Origin: Azospirillum brasilense
GTDB taxonomy: Bacteria > Pseudomonadota > Alphaproteobacteria > Azospirillales > Azospirillaceae
Length of the DNA stretch: 64,000 bases
Assembly: GCF_001315015.1 (NCBI RefSeq)
Contig: NZ_CP012914.1
Coordinates: forward strand, 2,600,501 to 2,664,500
Direction: 5' to 3'
The notes below the pieces were generated by a model. That model saw only the letters and a program-made list of their open reading frames with translations. It was not told where the DNA came from and ran no database searches. Shown in pieces: positions 24,668 through 33,956 of this stretch. The position numbers were made by a program, and so were the translations under genes. Numbering within the stretch: position 1 is the stretch's first letter; every line of letters begins with the position of its first letter.

Positions 24668-25405
24668 TCAATACAGGTGCTGCCCGCCGGTGATGAACAT
24701 CTCCGTCCCGGTGACGTAGCCCGAATCAGGACCGCACAGGTAGAAGACCACCGCCGCCACGTCCTCCGGCGTGCCCATGCGCTTCAGCGGGATGCGCGGG
24801 ATCAGCACGTCGTATTCCGGGCCGGTCATGGCGGTCTCGATCTCGCCCGGCGCTACGGCGTTGACGCGCACGCCGATCTCGGCGAACTCCACGGCCATCT
24901 CGCGGGTCAGGCCGGACAGCGCCGCCTTGGAGGTCGAATAGGCCGACCCCGCGAAGGGGTGCACCGAGTGGCCGGCGATCGAGGTCACGTTGACGATCGC
25001 CCCTTTCGCCCGCGACAGCGGCGCCGCGAAGCCGCGGGCCAGCACCAGAGGGGCGAAGAAGTTCAGTTCGAACACCCGATGCCAGCCTTCGATGGCCCCG
25101 TTCAGGCAGCCGAGGCGCTCCTTGATCGGCGTCTTGGGCGAAATGCCGGCGTTGTTGATCAACGCGTGCAGCGGCCCGCCGTCCAGCGCGCGGTTGGCCT
25201 CCTCCAGGAAACGGGCGCGGCTGTCCGGATCGGACAGGTCCGTCGGGATGTGGTGGGTCCAGTTCGGATCGCGCCGGCAATGGTCCGGCACCTCCTCGCG
25301 GGAACAGGAAATGACCCGCCAACCCTCGGCGCTGAAGCGCTGCACGGTGGCGTGGCCGATGCCCCGGCTCGCGCCGGTCAGAATGACGGTTTTACGGTGC
25401 GGCAT
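24668..25405 (-). CDS. Short-chain dehydrogenase/reductase (SDR)
   Basis: 245 residues, classical SDR. The nucleotide-binding TGASRGIG is at residues 10-17, NNAGIS at mid-sequence, and the catalytic YSTSK follows NVTSIAGHSVHPFAGSA. The C-terminal block TPEDVAAVVFYLCGPDSGYV and the family-typical end TGGQHLY are present. FabG-like oxidoreduction of a hydroxyl/keto group with NAD(P)H is predicted; the substrate is unknown. The ATG at MPHRKTV is preferred; the frame continues upstream without support. It is divergent from the ChaN-PDZ gene. Confidence 0.87.
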   Translation of the reverse strand: MPHRKTVILTGASRGIGHATVQRFSAEGWRVISCSREEVPDHCRRDPNWTHHIPTDLSDPDSRARFLEEANRALDGGPLHALINNAGISPKTPIKERLGCLNGAIEGWHRVFELNFFAPLVLARGFAAPLSRAKGAIVNVTSIAGHSVHPFAGSAYSTSKAALSGLTREMAVEFAEIGVRVNAVAPGEIETAMTGPEYDVLIPRIPLKRMGTPEDVAAVVFYLCGPDSGYVTGTEMFITGGQHLY

Positions 25406-25546
25406 GATGTCCACGATACCCCGCTTCGCCGCACCGCGCCAGCGCGGCCGTTGCCGGTCAGACCATGCACCGTTGACGGGCGCCCTCCACCGCCCAACCT
25501 TCAGCCTGGGTCCAACCGTTTCACCGAGTCCAGGAGGACCGCCGAC

Positions 25547-26734
25547 GTGCTCCCCCGTTTGATGGCCGTCCTTCTGCTCTCCGGTCTGCTCTCCGGCAGC
25601 CTCTTGGCCGGCCTGGGCGACGCCACCGCGGCGAAGGCCGCCGCCCAGACCAATGCCTGTGTGCCGCCCGGCGGCTGGTCCGACGCCGCCGCCCGCCCGC
25701 TGAACGCCGCCGACCTGCTGCGCCGCGCCGCGGCGTCGCCCGCCGTGCTGCTGGGGGAGCGGCACGACAACGCCGACCACCACCGCTGGCAGCTTCACAG
25801 CCTGGCGGCCCTGCACGCGCTGAATCCCGATCTGGCGGTCGGCATGGAGATGTTCCCGCGCAGCGTCCAGCCGGTCCTCGACCGCTGGAGCGCCGGGCAG
25901 CTGACCGAGGCGGAGCTGCTGCGCGAGACCAACTGGCCGAAGGTCTGGGGCTACGACGCGCGCTTCTACCTGCCGATCCTGCATTTCGCCCGGATGAACC
26001 GGCTGCCGGTGGTCGCGCTGAACGTCGACCGCGGGCTGGTCAGCCGCACCGCCCGCGAGGGCTGGGCCGCCGTCCCCGCCGGCGAGCGGGAAGGCGTGGG
26101 CGACCCGGCCCCTCCCCCGGCCTCCTACACCGAGCGGCTGCGCCAAGTGATGGCCGCCCACGGCCCGACCGAGCGCCGCTCCGGCAGCTTCGAACGCTTC
26201 GTCGAGGCGCAGTCCGTCTGGGACCGCGCCATGGCCGAGCGGATCGCCGAGACCCACCGCCGGACCGGCCGCACCGTCGTCGCCATCCTTGGCCAGGGGC
26301 ACATCGAGGGGCGCGACGGCGTCCCCCACCAGCTGGCCGACCTGGGCATCCGGAACAGCGTCGTCCTGCTGCCCTGGGACGAGGACCGCCCCTGCGCCGA
26401 GCTGGACGGGCGGATCGCCGACGCGGTCTACGGGCTGGGCGAGAGCGAGGCGCCGGCCGAGACGCCGCGCCCCCGGCTGGGCGTGATGCTGGAGCCGGGA
26501 CCGGACGGGGTGCGCGTGCGCTCCGTCACCGAGGGCAGCGTCGCCGCCGCCGCCGGCCTGACGGCGGGCGACCTCGTGGTCGCGGCGGCGGGGTCCCCGG
26601 TGCGCGAGGCCTCCGACCTGACGACGGTGGTGCAGCGCCAGGCCCCCGGCACTTGGCTGCCGCTGACCGTGAAGCGCGAGCAGGGCACGGCGGAGCTGGT
26701 GGCGAAGTTCCCCGCTGCGCCGGTGGTGGAGTGA
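25547..26734 (+). CDS. ChaN-like haem-binding domain protein with C-terminal PDZ domain
   Basis: 395 residues. A signal peptide (MAVLLLSGLLSGSLLAGLGD region) leads to a ChaN/DUF399 domain at about 50-285: AVLLGERHDNADHHRWQLHS, VGMEMFPRSVQPVLDRW, and VAILGQGHIEGRDGVPHQL. In the ChaN family, residues of this domain bind haem. A PDZ domain fills about 300-390 (LGVMLEPGPDGVRVRSVTEG, then AAAAGLTAGDLVVAAAGSPV). The GTG start is chosen because GGAGG lies 9 nt upstream; the ATG five codons later is too far from it. Likely periplasmic; the PDZ may recruit a peptide partner or protease. Confidence 0.8.
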   Translation: MLPRLMAVLLLSGLLSGSLLAGLGDATAAKAAAQTNACVPPGGWSDAAARPLNAADLLRRAAASPAVLLGERHDNADHHRWQLHSLAALHALNPDLAVGMEMFPRSVQPVLDRWSAGQLTEAELLRETNWPKVWGYDARFYLPILHFARMNRLPVVALNVDRGLVSRTAREGWAAVPAGEREGVGDPAPPPASYTERLRQVMAAHGPTERRSGSFERFVEAQSVWDRAMAERIAETHRRTGRTVVAILGQGHIEGRDGVPHQLADLGIRNSVVLLPWDEDRPCAELDGRIADAVYGLGESEAPAETPRPRLGVMLEPGPDGVRVRSVTEGSVAAAAGLTAGDLVVAAAGSPVREASDLTTVVQRQAPGTWLPLTVKREQGTAELVAKFPAAPVVE

Positions 26735-26740
26735 TCGGAG

Positions 26741-27325
26741 TTAGAGCATCCGCTCCCACTGCGCCAGCACGTCCGGCGTGGGGTTCATCGCCGGGGCGAA
26801 ATCCTGGCGGCCCAGCCGCGACCGGTGCTCGCGCAAGGCCCACTGGACGGTCGGGAAGGCCAGATCGTCCCAGGGGATCTCCTCCCAGCCGAACAGCCCG
26901 ACCTCCTGGCTTTCCGGCCCGGCGGACACGTCCGGCGACAGCAGGCGGGCGCGGAAAATCAGCTGCACCTGGCTGATGCGCGGGATATCGTAGACGGCCA
27001 GCAGCGAGTCGATGGCGATCTTGGCCCGCGCCTCCTCCCACGCCTCGCGGGCGGCACCCTCCATGGTGCTCTCCCGTTCCTCCATGAAGCCGGCGGGCAG
27101 CGTCCAGTAGCCCTTGCGCGGTTCAATGGCGCGGCGACACAGCAGGATGCGGTCCTCCCACGTCGCCACCGACCCGACGACGATCAGCGGGTTCTGGTAG
27201 GCGATGTAGCCGCAGTCCGGACAGGTCAGCCGCTCACGGTCCTCGCCGGGCGGGACGGTGCGGAGCCGGGGGCCTTTGACGGGGCCGGGAGGAAGACCGG
27301 AGGGGGAGGACGGATCGTCGGGCAT
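26741..27325 (-). CDS. Nudix hydrolase
   Basis: 194 residues. The Nudix box is G-FMEER-E-STMEGAA-REAWEEA, matching GX5EX7REUXEE; it binds Mg2+ for cleavage of a nucleoside diphosphate linked to another moiety. Before it, LTCPDCGYIAYQNPLIVVGS carries one CxxC of the zinc ribbon common in this subgroup, related to NADH pyrophosphatase-like proteins; the second cysteine pair is absent. A Pro-rich N-terminus (SSPSGLPPGPVKGPR) is probably disordered. Substrate unknown. Convergent with the ChaN-PDZ gene, 6 bp between stops. Confidence 0.85.
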   Translation of the reverse strand: MPDDPSSPSGLPPGPVKGPRLRTVPPGEDRERLTCPDCGYIAYQNPLIVVGSVATWEDRILLCRRAIEPRKGYWTLPAGFMEERESTMEGAAREAWEEARAKIAIDSLLAVYDIPRISQVQLIFRARLLSPDVSAGPESQEVGLFGWEEIPWDDLAFPTVQWALREHRSRLGRQDFAPAMNPTPDVLAQWERML

Positions 27326-27499
27326 CCGTCGGATATGGCGCAGACGGGGTCGGCGGGCAAGCCCGCATCACCGAGCCTCGGTGCAGGCGGAACGGGCTTT
27401 GGAGGGGTTCTTCTTTGTTCATCGCCCGTTCTCTTTCCTGATTCGTTCCTGTAACCTCGCCTCTGGTCTCGGCATTTGCAGCGTTCTTCGGGGAATTTC

Positions 27500-28975
27500 A
27501 TGCAGTTCGCGTTCGACGCACAGTCGGTGCTTCTCGGCGGCCTTGCCGGCGCCCTTCTTGGGGCGATCCTCGCCGGCATGATCGTGCGCCTGTACGCCGC
27601 ACGCGCCGAGGCGGAAGCCGCCGCCATCCACGCCGAACTGGTCACCCGGCTCGACGTCGCCGAGCGAATCGAGGGCGACCTGCGGGAGGAGGTGGAAGCC
27701 CGCGACCACCAGATCACCCGGCTGACCGGTGAGCTGTCCGCCGCCCGCGAACGGCAGGCGGAACTGTCCACCACGCTGGCCCGTGAGCGCGCGTCGGCGG
27801 CGGAGAAGCTGGCCCTTCTGGAGCGCGCGCAGGCCACCCTGTCCGACAGCTTCAAGGCCCTGTCGGCGGAGGCCCTGCGCTCCAACAACCAGAGCTTCCT
27901 CGACCTCGCCAAGGAGACGCTGACGACCTTCCAGGAGCAGGCGCGCGGCGACCTGGAGAAACGGCAGACCGCCATCGCCGACATCGTCGCCCCGGTCCGC
28001 CAGTCGCTGGAGCGCATGGACGGCCAGATCCAGGAGATGGAACGCAGCCGCGCCGGCGCCTATGAGGGGCTGAAGCAGCAGGTGCTGTCGCTGGTGGAGA
28101 CCCAGTCCCAGCTCCGCGCCGAGACCGGCAACCTCGTCCGCGCCCTGCGCAGCCCGGTGGCGCGCGGACGCTGGGGCGAGATCCAGCTTCGCCGGGTCTG
28201 CGAGATGGCCGGCATGCTCGACCACTGCGACTTCGTGGAGCAGATGAGCGTGGAGGCCGCCGGCGGGCGGCTGCGCCCCGACCTCGTGGTCAAGCTGCCC
28301 GGCGGCAAGACCATCGTGGTCGACGCCAAGACGCCGCTGGAAGGCTATCTCGACGGGGTGCAGGCAGCCGACGACGGCGCCCGCCGCGACGGGTTGTCGC
28401 GCCACGCCCGCCATGTGCGGGAGCATATGAAGCAGCTCGGCACCAAGGCTTATTGGGACCAGTTCGCGGATTCGCCGGAATTCGTCGTGCTGTTCCTGCC
28501 CGGCGAGAACTTCTTCTCCGCGGCGCTGGAGCACGACCCGGCGCTGATCGAGGCGGGCATCGACCACCGGGTGATCCTCGCCACCCCGACGACGCTGATC
28601 GCGCTGCTGCGCGCCGTCGCCTATGGCTGGCGGCAGGAGCGGTTGACCGACAGCGCCCGCGAAATCAGCGCCTTGGGGGCCGAGCTGTACAAGCGCCTGC
28701 ACGACCTGGGCGGCCACATGGAGCGGCTGGGCGGGCAGCTCGACAAGGCCGTGGGCTGCTACAACGGGGCGGTCGGCAGCCTGGAGTCCCGCGTCCTGGT
28801 CACCGCCCGCCGCTTCCGCGACCTGCACGCCACCCCGGACAGCGCCGAGGAGATTCCCCTGCTGGAACCGCTGGACCACGCCCCGCGCCCGCTACAGGCG
28901 CCGGAGCTTCGCACGGCTGAGCCTCGGGCCGCGGATCTGCGAGCGGCGGACCTGCGAGCGGCAGCCAGGGCGTAG
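27500..28975 (+). CDS. rmuC: DNA recombination protein RmuC
   Basis: 491 residues. An N-terminal membrane helix (SVLLGGLAGALLGAILAGMI) is followed by a long coiled coil (about 40-215, for example LTGELSAARERQAELSTTL) and the RmuC nuclease-like domain about 215-440: RGRWGEIQLRRVCEMAGM, VDAKTPLEGYLDG, FVVLFLPGENFFSAALEHDP and LIALLRAVAYGWRQERL. The family is linked to limiting DNA inversions. The C-terminal tail contains short repeats (RAADLRAADLRAAARA). The start MQFAFDAQ is chosen for the GGGGA about 5 nt upstream. Confidence 0.92.
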   Translation: MQFAFDAQSVLLGGLAGALLGAILAGMIVRLYAARAEAEAAAIHAELVTRLDVAERIEGDLREEVEARDHQITRLTGELSAARERQAELSTTLARERASAAEKLALLERAQATLSDSFKALSAEALRSNNQSFLDLAKETLTTFQEQARGDLEKRQTAIADIVAPVRQSLERMDGQIQEMERSRAGAYEGLKQQVLSLVETQSQLRAETGNLVRALRSPVARGRWGEIQLRRVCEMAGMLDHCDFVEQMSVEAAGGRLRPDLVVKLPGGKTIVVDAKTPLEGYLDGVQAADDGARRDGLSRHARHVREHMKQLGTKAYWDQFADSPEFVVLFLPGENFFSAALEHDPALIEAGIDHRVILATPTTLIALLRAVAYGWRQERLTDSAREISALGAELYKRLHDLGGHMERLGGQLDKAVGCYNGAVGSLESRVLVTARRFRDLHATPDSAEEIPLLEPLDHAPRPLQAPELRTAEPRAADLRAADLRAAARA

Positions 28976-29022
28976 AGCCGAAGCCAGCAACCCGGATTTG
29001 CCCGTCTTGTTTCGCCTTGCAA

Positions 29023-29151
29023 AGGAGGGAAGCGGTCCCAATTTCCCTCCTGTCATTCTGCTTCGGACTGCCGGCCTGCTACGCCTTCGGGTGCCCAGAT
29101 CGTCGCTATGCCTGGACACAGTCTGATGCGCCGCACCGGCCGATGCGGCGC
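29023..29151 (+). promoter_or_regulatory. Structured leader of the cold shock gene
   Basis: Two hairpins precede the cold shock gene: AGGAGGGAA with TTCCCTCCT (29023-29051, 9 bp) and GCGCCGC with GCGGCGC (29128-29151, 7 bp, followed by CTTTC). The first could be the rmuC transcript end; the second is 25 nt before the start codon. Long folded leaders are typical of cold shock mRNAs, where structure changes with temperature. Confidence 0.45.
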
Positions 29152-29176
29152 CTTTCATACGAAACGGAGAGCAATC

Positions 29177-29386
29177 ATGCCCGTCGGTACCGTCAAGTGG
29201 TTCAACAGCACCAAGGGTTATGGCTTCATTCAGCCGGACAACGGTGGCGCGGACGTCTTCGTCCACATCTCCGCGGTCGAGCGCGCGGGCCTGCGCAGCC
29301 TGAATGAAGGCCAGAAGGTGTCCTACGAGGAGCAGCGCGATCCGAAGCGCGGCAAGACCTCGGCGGAGAACCTGAAGGCCGTCTGA
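29177..29386 (+). CDS. Cold shock protein (CspA family)
   Basis: 69 residues, one OB-fold cold shock domain. RNP1-like KGYGFIQ and RNP2-like VFVHIS are intact in [19 protein letters not shown] and [14 protein letters not shown]. It binds single-stranded nucleic acid and acts as an RNA chaperone. The start MPVGTVKW is fixed by the family N-terminus and GGAG upstream. A strong intrinsic terminator follows and the leader is folded, consistent with post-transcriptional control. Confidence 0.95.
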   Translation: MPVGTVKWFNSTKGYGFIQPDNGGADVFVHISAVERAGLRSLNEGQKVSYEEQRDPKRGKTSAENLKAV

Positions 29387-29414
29387 GCCACGTCTCACGG
29401 CACGGCATCGGAGG

Positions 29415-29440
29415 GGGCACCGGGAAACCGGTGCCCTTTT
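29415..29440 (+). terminator. Rho-independent terminator of the cold shock gene
   Basis: A perfect 9-bp stem GGGCACCGG/CCGGTGCCC closed by a GAAA tetraloop, followed by TTTT. Confidence 0.9.
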
Positions 29441-29494
29441 CCGTTGCGCGCTTTTCCTCTACAAGCACCCCCCTGACGTTCGGAGTTTCCCCCC

Positions 29495-29725
29495 ATGGCC
29501 AAGACCAAGAAGAAGCAGCCGGTGGACAGCGCCTTCGTGCTGTTCGACGTGCTGTACGAAGACGGCGCCCGCACCTCCAACCGCAAGGTCCCCGGCACGC
29601 TGGTCGGCGGCCTGGACGGCGACGAGCCGGCCCGCGGCTTCATCGAGGAGCAGGACCGCAAGATCGCCGAGATGTCCGGCAATCCCCGCGGCCCCATCAA
29701 GTCGATCACCCGCTCGCCCCTCTGA
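29495..29725 (+). CDS. Small conserved hypothetical protein
   Basis: 76 residues: MAKTKKKQPVDSAFVLFDVL, then YEDGARTSNRKVPGTLVGGL and IAEMSGNPRGPIKSITRSPL. The basic start and regular strand pattern suggest a small globular protein of the kind conserved among Rhodospirillales, but no function is known to me. GGAG lies about 10 nt before the ATG. It is in front of def with 126 bp between, possibly transcribed separately. Confidence 0.65.
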   Translation: MAKTKKKQPVDSAFVLFDVLYEDGARTSNRKVPGTLVGGLDGDEPARGFIEEQDRKIAEMSGNPRGPIKSITRSPL

Positions 29726-29851
29726 GGTGCGGCCGTCCCGATGGGATCGGCGGGTCGCCGCGGGTTGTGCCTTGCGCCTTCCTTGACCTCGTGGCCCGCC
29801 CCCCATATTTTGACGGATTGTCGCACCTCCACGCACCGTTGCTGAGTTCCC

Positions 29852-30358
29852 ATGGCCGTTCTTGATATCCTCGTCGCCCCGCACCCCGTCCTGAAGCAAA
29901 AGGCGAAGCCCGTCGAAAAGGTCGACGCCCGCATCGCCAAGCTGATGGACGACATGGTCGAGACCATGTACGCCGCGAAGGGCATCGGCCTCGCCGCGCC
30001 GCAGATCGGCATCCTGGAGCGGGTGATCGTCGTGGACGTGCACGACAAGGACGAGAAGCCGAACCCCATCCGCCTCGCCAACCCGGAAATCGTCTGGAAG
30101 TCGGACGAGACGTCGGTGTGCGAGGAGGGCTGCCTGTCGGTGCCCGACCAGTATGCCGAGGTCACCCGTCCGTCCTCGGTCCGCGTCCGCTATCTGGACG
30201 AGACCAACGAGACCCGCGAGATCGAGGCCGACGGCATGCTGGCCACCTGCATCCAGCACGAGATCGACCATCTGAACGGCGTGCTGTTCGTCGATTACCT
30301 GTCGATGCTGAAGCGCAACATGATCCTGCGCAAAGTCCAGAAGATGCAGCGCGCCTAA
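29852..30358 (+). CDS. def: Peptide deformylase
   Basis: 168 residues. All three metal-site motifs are present: [17 protein letters not shown] and QHEIDHLNG (the Cys and two His bind Fe2+, the Glu is catalytic). It removes the formyl group from the N-terminal Met of new proteins. The start [14 protein letters not shown] is standard for the family. It begins the def-fmt-truA cluster; the fmt start follows 24 bp after its stop, and the reaction reverses the modification made by fmt. Confidence 0.96.
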   Translation: MAVLDILVAPHPVLKQKAKPVEKVDARIAKLMDDMVETMYAAKGIGLAAPQIGILERVIVVDVHDKDEKPNPIRLANPEIVWKSDETSVCEEGCLSVPDQYAEVTRPSSVRVRYLDETNETREIEADGMLATCIQHEIDHLNGVLFVDYLSMLKRNMILRKVQKMQRA

Positions 30359-30382
30359 CCTTCCGACGTTGGACGACTCTTC

Positions 30383-31351
30383 ATGACGCCGCTCCGCCTC
30401 GTTTTCATGGGCACGCCGGACTTCGCCGTGCCCAGCCTGCGCGCCCTGGCCGATGCCGGGCACGAGGTGGTCTGCGTCTACAGCCAGCCGCCCCGCCCCG
30501 CCGGGCGCGGGCAGCAGGTCCAGAAATCCCCGGTCCACCGCTTCGCCGAGGAGCGCGGCATCCCCGTGCGCACGCCCAAGTCGCTGCGCAACGCCGAGGC
30601 CCAGGCGGAGTTCGCCGAACTGAAGGCCGACGCCGCGGTGGTCGCCGCCTACGGGCTGATCCTGCCGCAGCCGATCCTCGACGCGCCGCGGCTGGGCTGC
30701 CTGAACGTGCACGGCTCGCTGCTGCCGCGCTGGCGCGGCGCCGCCCCGATCCAGCGCGCGATCCTGGCCGGCGACGCCGAGACCGGCATCACCATCATGC
30801 AGATGGACATCGGGCTGGACACCGGGGCCATGCTGCTGAAGGACGCGGTGCCGATCACCGCCGGGACCACCGCCAGCAGCCTGCACGACGCGTTGGCCGA
30901 CATGGGCGCCCGCCTGATCGTCGAGGCGCTCGACGGCCTCGCCGCCGGCCGCCTGACCGCCGAGCCGCAGCCCGAGGCCGGCGTGACCTACGCCGCCAAG
31001 CTGACGCGCGAGGATGGCCGGCTCGACTGGACGCGCGACGCCGCCTCTGTGGAGCGGCAGGTCCGCGCCCTCACCCCCTGGCCCGGCTGCTGGTTCGACG
31101 CCCCGACGCCGACCGGCGGGGTGGAGCGCATCAAAGTTTTGAAAGCCGAATTGGCGCCGGATCCCCGCAAGGCGGCGCCCGGCACGCTGCTGGACGACCG
31201 CCTGACCATCGCCTGCGCCGACGGCGGCGTGCGCCTCACCCTGGTGCAGCGACCCGGCAAGGCCCCGGTGGACGGCGCCGCCCTGCTGCGCGGCTTCGCC
31301 CTGCCCGTCGGCACCCGTCTCGGCGACGCCGCATGCAGCGCTGGAAACTGA
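30383..31351 (+). CDS. fmt: Methionyl-tRNA formyltransferase
   Basis: 322 residues. It formylates initiator Met-tRNA using 10-formyltetrahydrofolate. [20 protein letters not shown] begins the Rossmann half; the catalytic Asn and His are in [20 protein letters not shown] and the Asp in MDIGLDTG. The C-terminal OB-fold domain (about 205-315) binds tRNA. It lies between def and truA, overlapping the truA start by 19 bp, so the three are probably one operon with coupled translation. Confidence 0.96.
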   Translation: MTPLRLVFMGTPDFAVPSLRALADAGHEVVCVYSQPPRPAGRGQQVQKSPVHRFAEERGIPVRTPKSLRNAEAQAEFAELKADAAVVAAYGLILPQPILDAPRLGCLNVHGSLLPRWRGAAPIQRAILAGDAETGITIMQMDIGLDTGAMLLKDAVPITAGTTASSLHDALADMGARLIVEALDGLAAGRLTAEPQPEAGVTYAAKLTREDGRLDWTRDAASVERQVRALTPWPGCWFDAPTPTGGVERIKVLKAELAPDPRKAAPGTLLDDRLTIACADGGVRLTLVQRPGKAPVDGAALLRGFALPVGTRLGDAACSAGN

Positions 31352-32070
31352 CCCTCGAGTATGACGGCCGGCCCTTCGTCGGCTGGCAACGGCAGGACAA
31401 CGGCCCCTCCGTCCAGCAGACGCTGGAGGAGGCCATCGAGCGCCTGTCGGGCGAAACCGTGCGCGTTCACACCTCCGGACGGACGGACGCCGGGGTGCAC
31501 GCGCTGGGGCAGGTCTGCCATTTCGATCTGGAAAAGCCCTTCACCGGGCTGAAGCTGCGCGACGCGCTGAACTTCCATCTGAGGCCCGCCCCCGTGGCCG
31601 TCCTGCTGGCCGAGGCCGTGCCGGAGGACTTCCACGCGCGCATGACCTGCCTGGGGCGCAGCTACGTCTTCCGCATCGTCAACCGCCGCGCCCCGCTCGC
31701 CCTGGAGACGGGCCGCGCCTGGCACGTCATGCGGCCGCTGGACGCCGAGGCGATGCACGCCGCCGCTCAGGTCCTGGTCGGCCGGCACGACTTCACCAGC
31801 TTCCGCGCCGCGCTCTGCCAGGCCAACTCTCCGGTCAAGACGCTGGAGCGGCTGGCCGTCGAGCGGGTCGGCGAGGAGGTCCGGGTGCACGCCGCCGCCC
31901 GCTCCTTCCTGCATCATCAGGTGCGCAACATGGTGGGCACGCTGGAGCTGGTCGGGGCCGGCAAGTGGAGCGCCGACGACCTGCGCCGCGCGCTGGAGGC
32001 CCGCAACCGCTCCGCCGCCGGGCCGACCGCCCCGCCGGACGGCCTGTATTTCGTCAACGCCCGCTACTGA
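31333..32070 (+). CDS. truA: tRNA pseudouridine(38-40) synthase TruA
   Basis: 245 residues. It converts uridines 38-40 of the tRNA anticodon stem to pseudouridine. The catalytic Asp is in [17 protein letters not shown]; the N-terminus [18 protein letters not shown] and the block [14 protein letters not shown] are diagnostic. The ATG lies 19 bp inside fmt, and no ribosome site separate from fmt coding is visible, suggesting translational coupling. Last gene of the def-fmt-truA group. Confidence 0.95.
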   Translation: MQRWKLTLEYDGRPFVGWQRQDNGPSVQQTLEEAIERLSGETVRVHTSGRTDAGVHALGQVCHFDLEKPFTGLKLRDALNFHLRPAPVAVLLAEAVPEDFHARMTCLGRSYVFRIVNRRAPLALETGRAWHVMRPLDAEAMHAAAQVLVGRHDFTSFRAALCQANSPVKTLERLAVERVGEEVRVHAAARSFLHHQVRNMVGTLELVGAGKWSADDLRRALEARNRSAAGPTAPPDGLYFVNARY

Positions 32071-32153
32071 CACTCCCAAGGCGGCGTCTGGCGTTCGTCG
32101 CCAATTGCCGATAGACTCCCAGGCGAAGCACAACCGGCCGGGTTTCCGTCGCC

Positions 32154-33485
32154 GTGCACCGCCGTCCGCCGCGCCTGTTCCCGCCGTTCCTTCTGCTGAT
32201 TGCCGTCCTGCTGCTGACCGGCTGCGGCGTGGACGGCGATCAGGCTGCGCTGTGCGGCAAGCTGATCCCCGCCTTCGAGTCCGGACCCATCACCATCCTG
32301 GGCACGGAAGCGCTGGGCGGTGACGAGCCGGCGCTACGCCTGACCTACCGGGCGGAGACCGGGACCCACTGGATCGCCTGCCGCTTCGGCGGACGCTTCT
32401 TCGATTCGCGCCGGCACGAGCTGGTGATGGTGGCGACCGACCGCATGGGGCGGCTGCGGCCCATGCAATTCACCATGCTGCGCATCTGGGCCGGCCTGCC
32501 CGCCGCCCGCCTCGGCCTGCCGCCGGACACGGCCGGGCCGGAACGCGGGCCGCAAACGGACTGGGCGCCGCTGCTCTTCTTCCTGCAACAGCTCATCAAC
32601 GCCGCCACGGTGGCCTGCGTCTACGGGCTGCTGGCGCTGGGCTACACGCTGGTCTACGGCATCCTGGGGCAGATCAACCTCGCCATGGGCGAGCTGACCA
32701 TGATCGGCGCCATGCTGACCGCCATGGGCGCGGCGGCGCTGGGCATGGCCGGGCTGGGCAGCCTGCCGCTGGCGGTTCTGGGCGTCTTCGCCACGGTGAT
32801 GGCCTTCACCGCCGTCCAGGGCTGGACGATGGACCGGCTGGTGTTCCGCCGCCTGCGCCGCACCCACAACCACACGCCGCTGATCGCCGCGGTGGGACTG
32901 TCCATCGCCTACCAGGAGGGAATGCGGCTTCTGCACGGCGCCCGCGACTGGTGGCCCGCCCCCTTCCTGGCCGACCGGCACGAACTGCTCAGCGACGGCG
33001 CCTTCACCGTCACCGCACTGACCTCGCAAGCCGTGATCCTGCTGATGACCGGCGGGCTCTACGCCCTGCTGTGGGCGATCATGCAGCGCACCGCCTACGG
33101 CCGCGCCCACCGCGCCTGCGCCGACGATGTGGGCGCGGCGGAGCTGGTCGGGGTGGATGTCGACCGCACCGTCGCCACCACCTTCGCGGTGGGCGGCGCG
33201 CTCGCCGCGGCGGCGGGGGCGGTGATCGCGCTTTACTATGGCGGGGTCAATTTCTACACGGGCTATCTGATCGGCTTCAAGGCGCTGGCCGCCGCGGTGG
33301 TCGGCGGCATCGGGTCGGTTCCGGGCGCCATGCTGGGCGGCGCGCTGCTGGGGTTGGTGGAGACCTTCTGGTCAGCCTATTTCGCCATCGCCTACAAGGA
33401 CATCGTGGCCTTCGGCCTGCTCACCCTCTTCCTGATCTACCGCCCGGACGGTCTGATGGGCCGAAGCCGCGGGCGGGGGGACTGA
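32154..33485 (+). CDS. LivH-type branched-chain amino acid permease with an N-terminal lipoprotein-like domain
   Basis: 443 residues. The first 20 residues are a signal sequence with lipobox LLTGC, then about 110 residues of periplasmic-looking domain (CGKLIPAFESGPITILGTEA to MQFTMLRIWAGLPAARLG). From about 145 the protein is a typical LivH permease: FFLQQLINAATVACVYGLLA, YTLVYGILGQINLAMGELTM, RRLRRTHNHTPLIAAVGLSI, GRAHRACADDVGAAELVGVD and FKALAAAVVGGIGSVPGAML. About 8 membrane helices follow. The GTG start lacks a clear ribosome site. No livM, livG, livF or binding-protein gene is adjacent, so the partners must be elsewhere. Confidence 0.78.
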   Translation: MHRRPPRLFPPFLLLIAVLLLTGCGVDGDQAALCGKLIPAFESGPITILGTEALGGDEPALRLTYRAETGTHWIACRFGGRFFDSRRHELVMVATDRMGRLRPMQFTMLRIWAGLPAARLGLPPDTAGPERGPQTDWAPLLFFLQQLINAATVACVYGLLALGYTLVYGILGQINLAMGELTMIGAMLTAMGAAALGMAGLGSLPLAVLGVFATVMAFTAVQGWTMDRLVFRRLRRTHNHTPLIAAVGLSIAYQEGMRLLHGARDWWPAPFLADRHELLSDGAFTVTALTSQAVILLMTGGLYALLWAIMQRTAYGRAHRACADDVGAAELVGVDVDRTVATTFAVGGALAAAAGAVIALYYGGVNFYTGYLIGFKALAAAVVGGIGSVPGAMLGGALLGLVETFWSAYFAIAYKDIVAFGLLTLFLIYRPDGLMGRSRGRGD

Positions 33486-33507
33486 AGCCCCCCACGCCGG
33501 ACGCCGG

Positions 33508-33948
33508 TCAGCACAGAACCACCCCCATGGCCGCGGCGATGGTGCCCAGGTCGCGGTCGGTGACCGTGAACAGCCCGAAGCGGAACGGATAGCCCCAGTT
33601 CCGCACCCCGGCGGAGAAGTCCAGCCGGTCGAGCAGGGGCTGAATCGGCGTCTCCCGCCCGTCCAGCCACCGCACGTCGCGGCGGAAGGGAACGAAGCCC
33701 CCGCCCATGTCGAACGGGTAAGGGGCGCCGTCCCGCACGATCCCAACGGCGGTGAAGGACTGCAGGCGGTCCTTTCCCTGGAAGCGCTCGGTCGGCGAGT
33801 AGTAGGCGACGCGGTCCCCCGGGCGGATGCGGCGCAGCGGCACCGCCTTGCCGTGGCAGACCTGCATGAAGCCCTCCGCCCGCCCCCTCCGGACATGCTC
33901 GGCGGAGGCGACGGCGATCCAGCTGCGGCTGGCGGTGGCCGGATCCAT
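33508..33948 (-). CDS. EVE domain protein
   Basis: 146 residues, a complete EVE (PUA-like) domain: RSWIAVASAEHVRRGRAEGF, RIRPGDRVAYYSPTERFQGK, FTAVGIVRDGAPYPFDMGGG and LDRLDFSAGVRNWGYPFRFG. EVE domains recognise modified bases in nucleic acids through a hydrophobic cage; many are stand-alone proteins near stress or defence genes. It starts 8 bp after the VOC stop with GAGG spanning the gap, so the two are translated from one message under the WYL regulator's control (inference). Confidence 0.85.
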   Translation of the reverse strand: MDPATASRSWIAVASAEHVRRGRAEGFMQVCHGKAVPLRRIRPGDRVAYYSPTERFQGKDRLQSFTAVGIVRDGAPYPFDMGGGFVPFRRDVRWLDGRETPIQPLLDRLDFSAGVRNWGYPFRFGLFTVTDRDLGTIAAAMGVVLC

Positions 33949-33956
33949 GGCGGACC

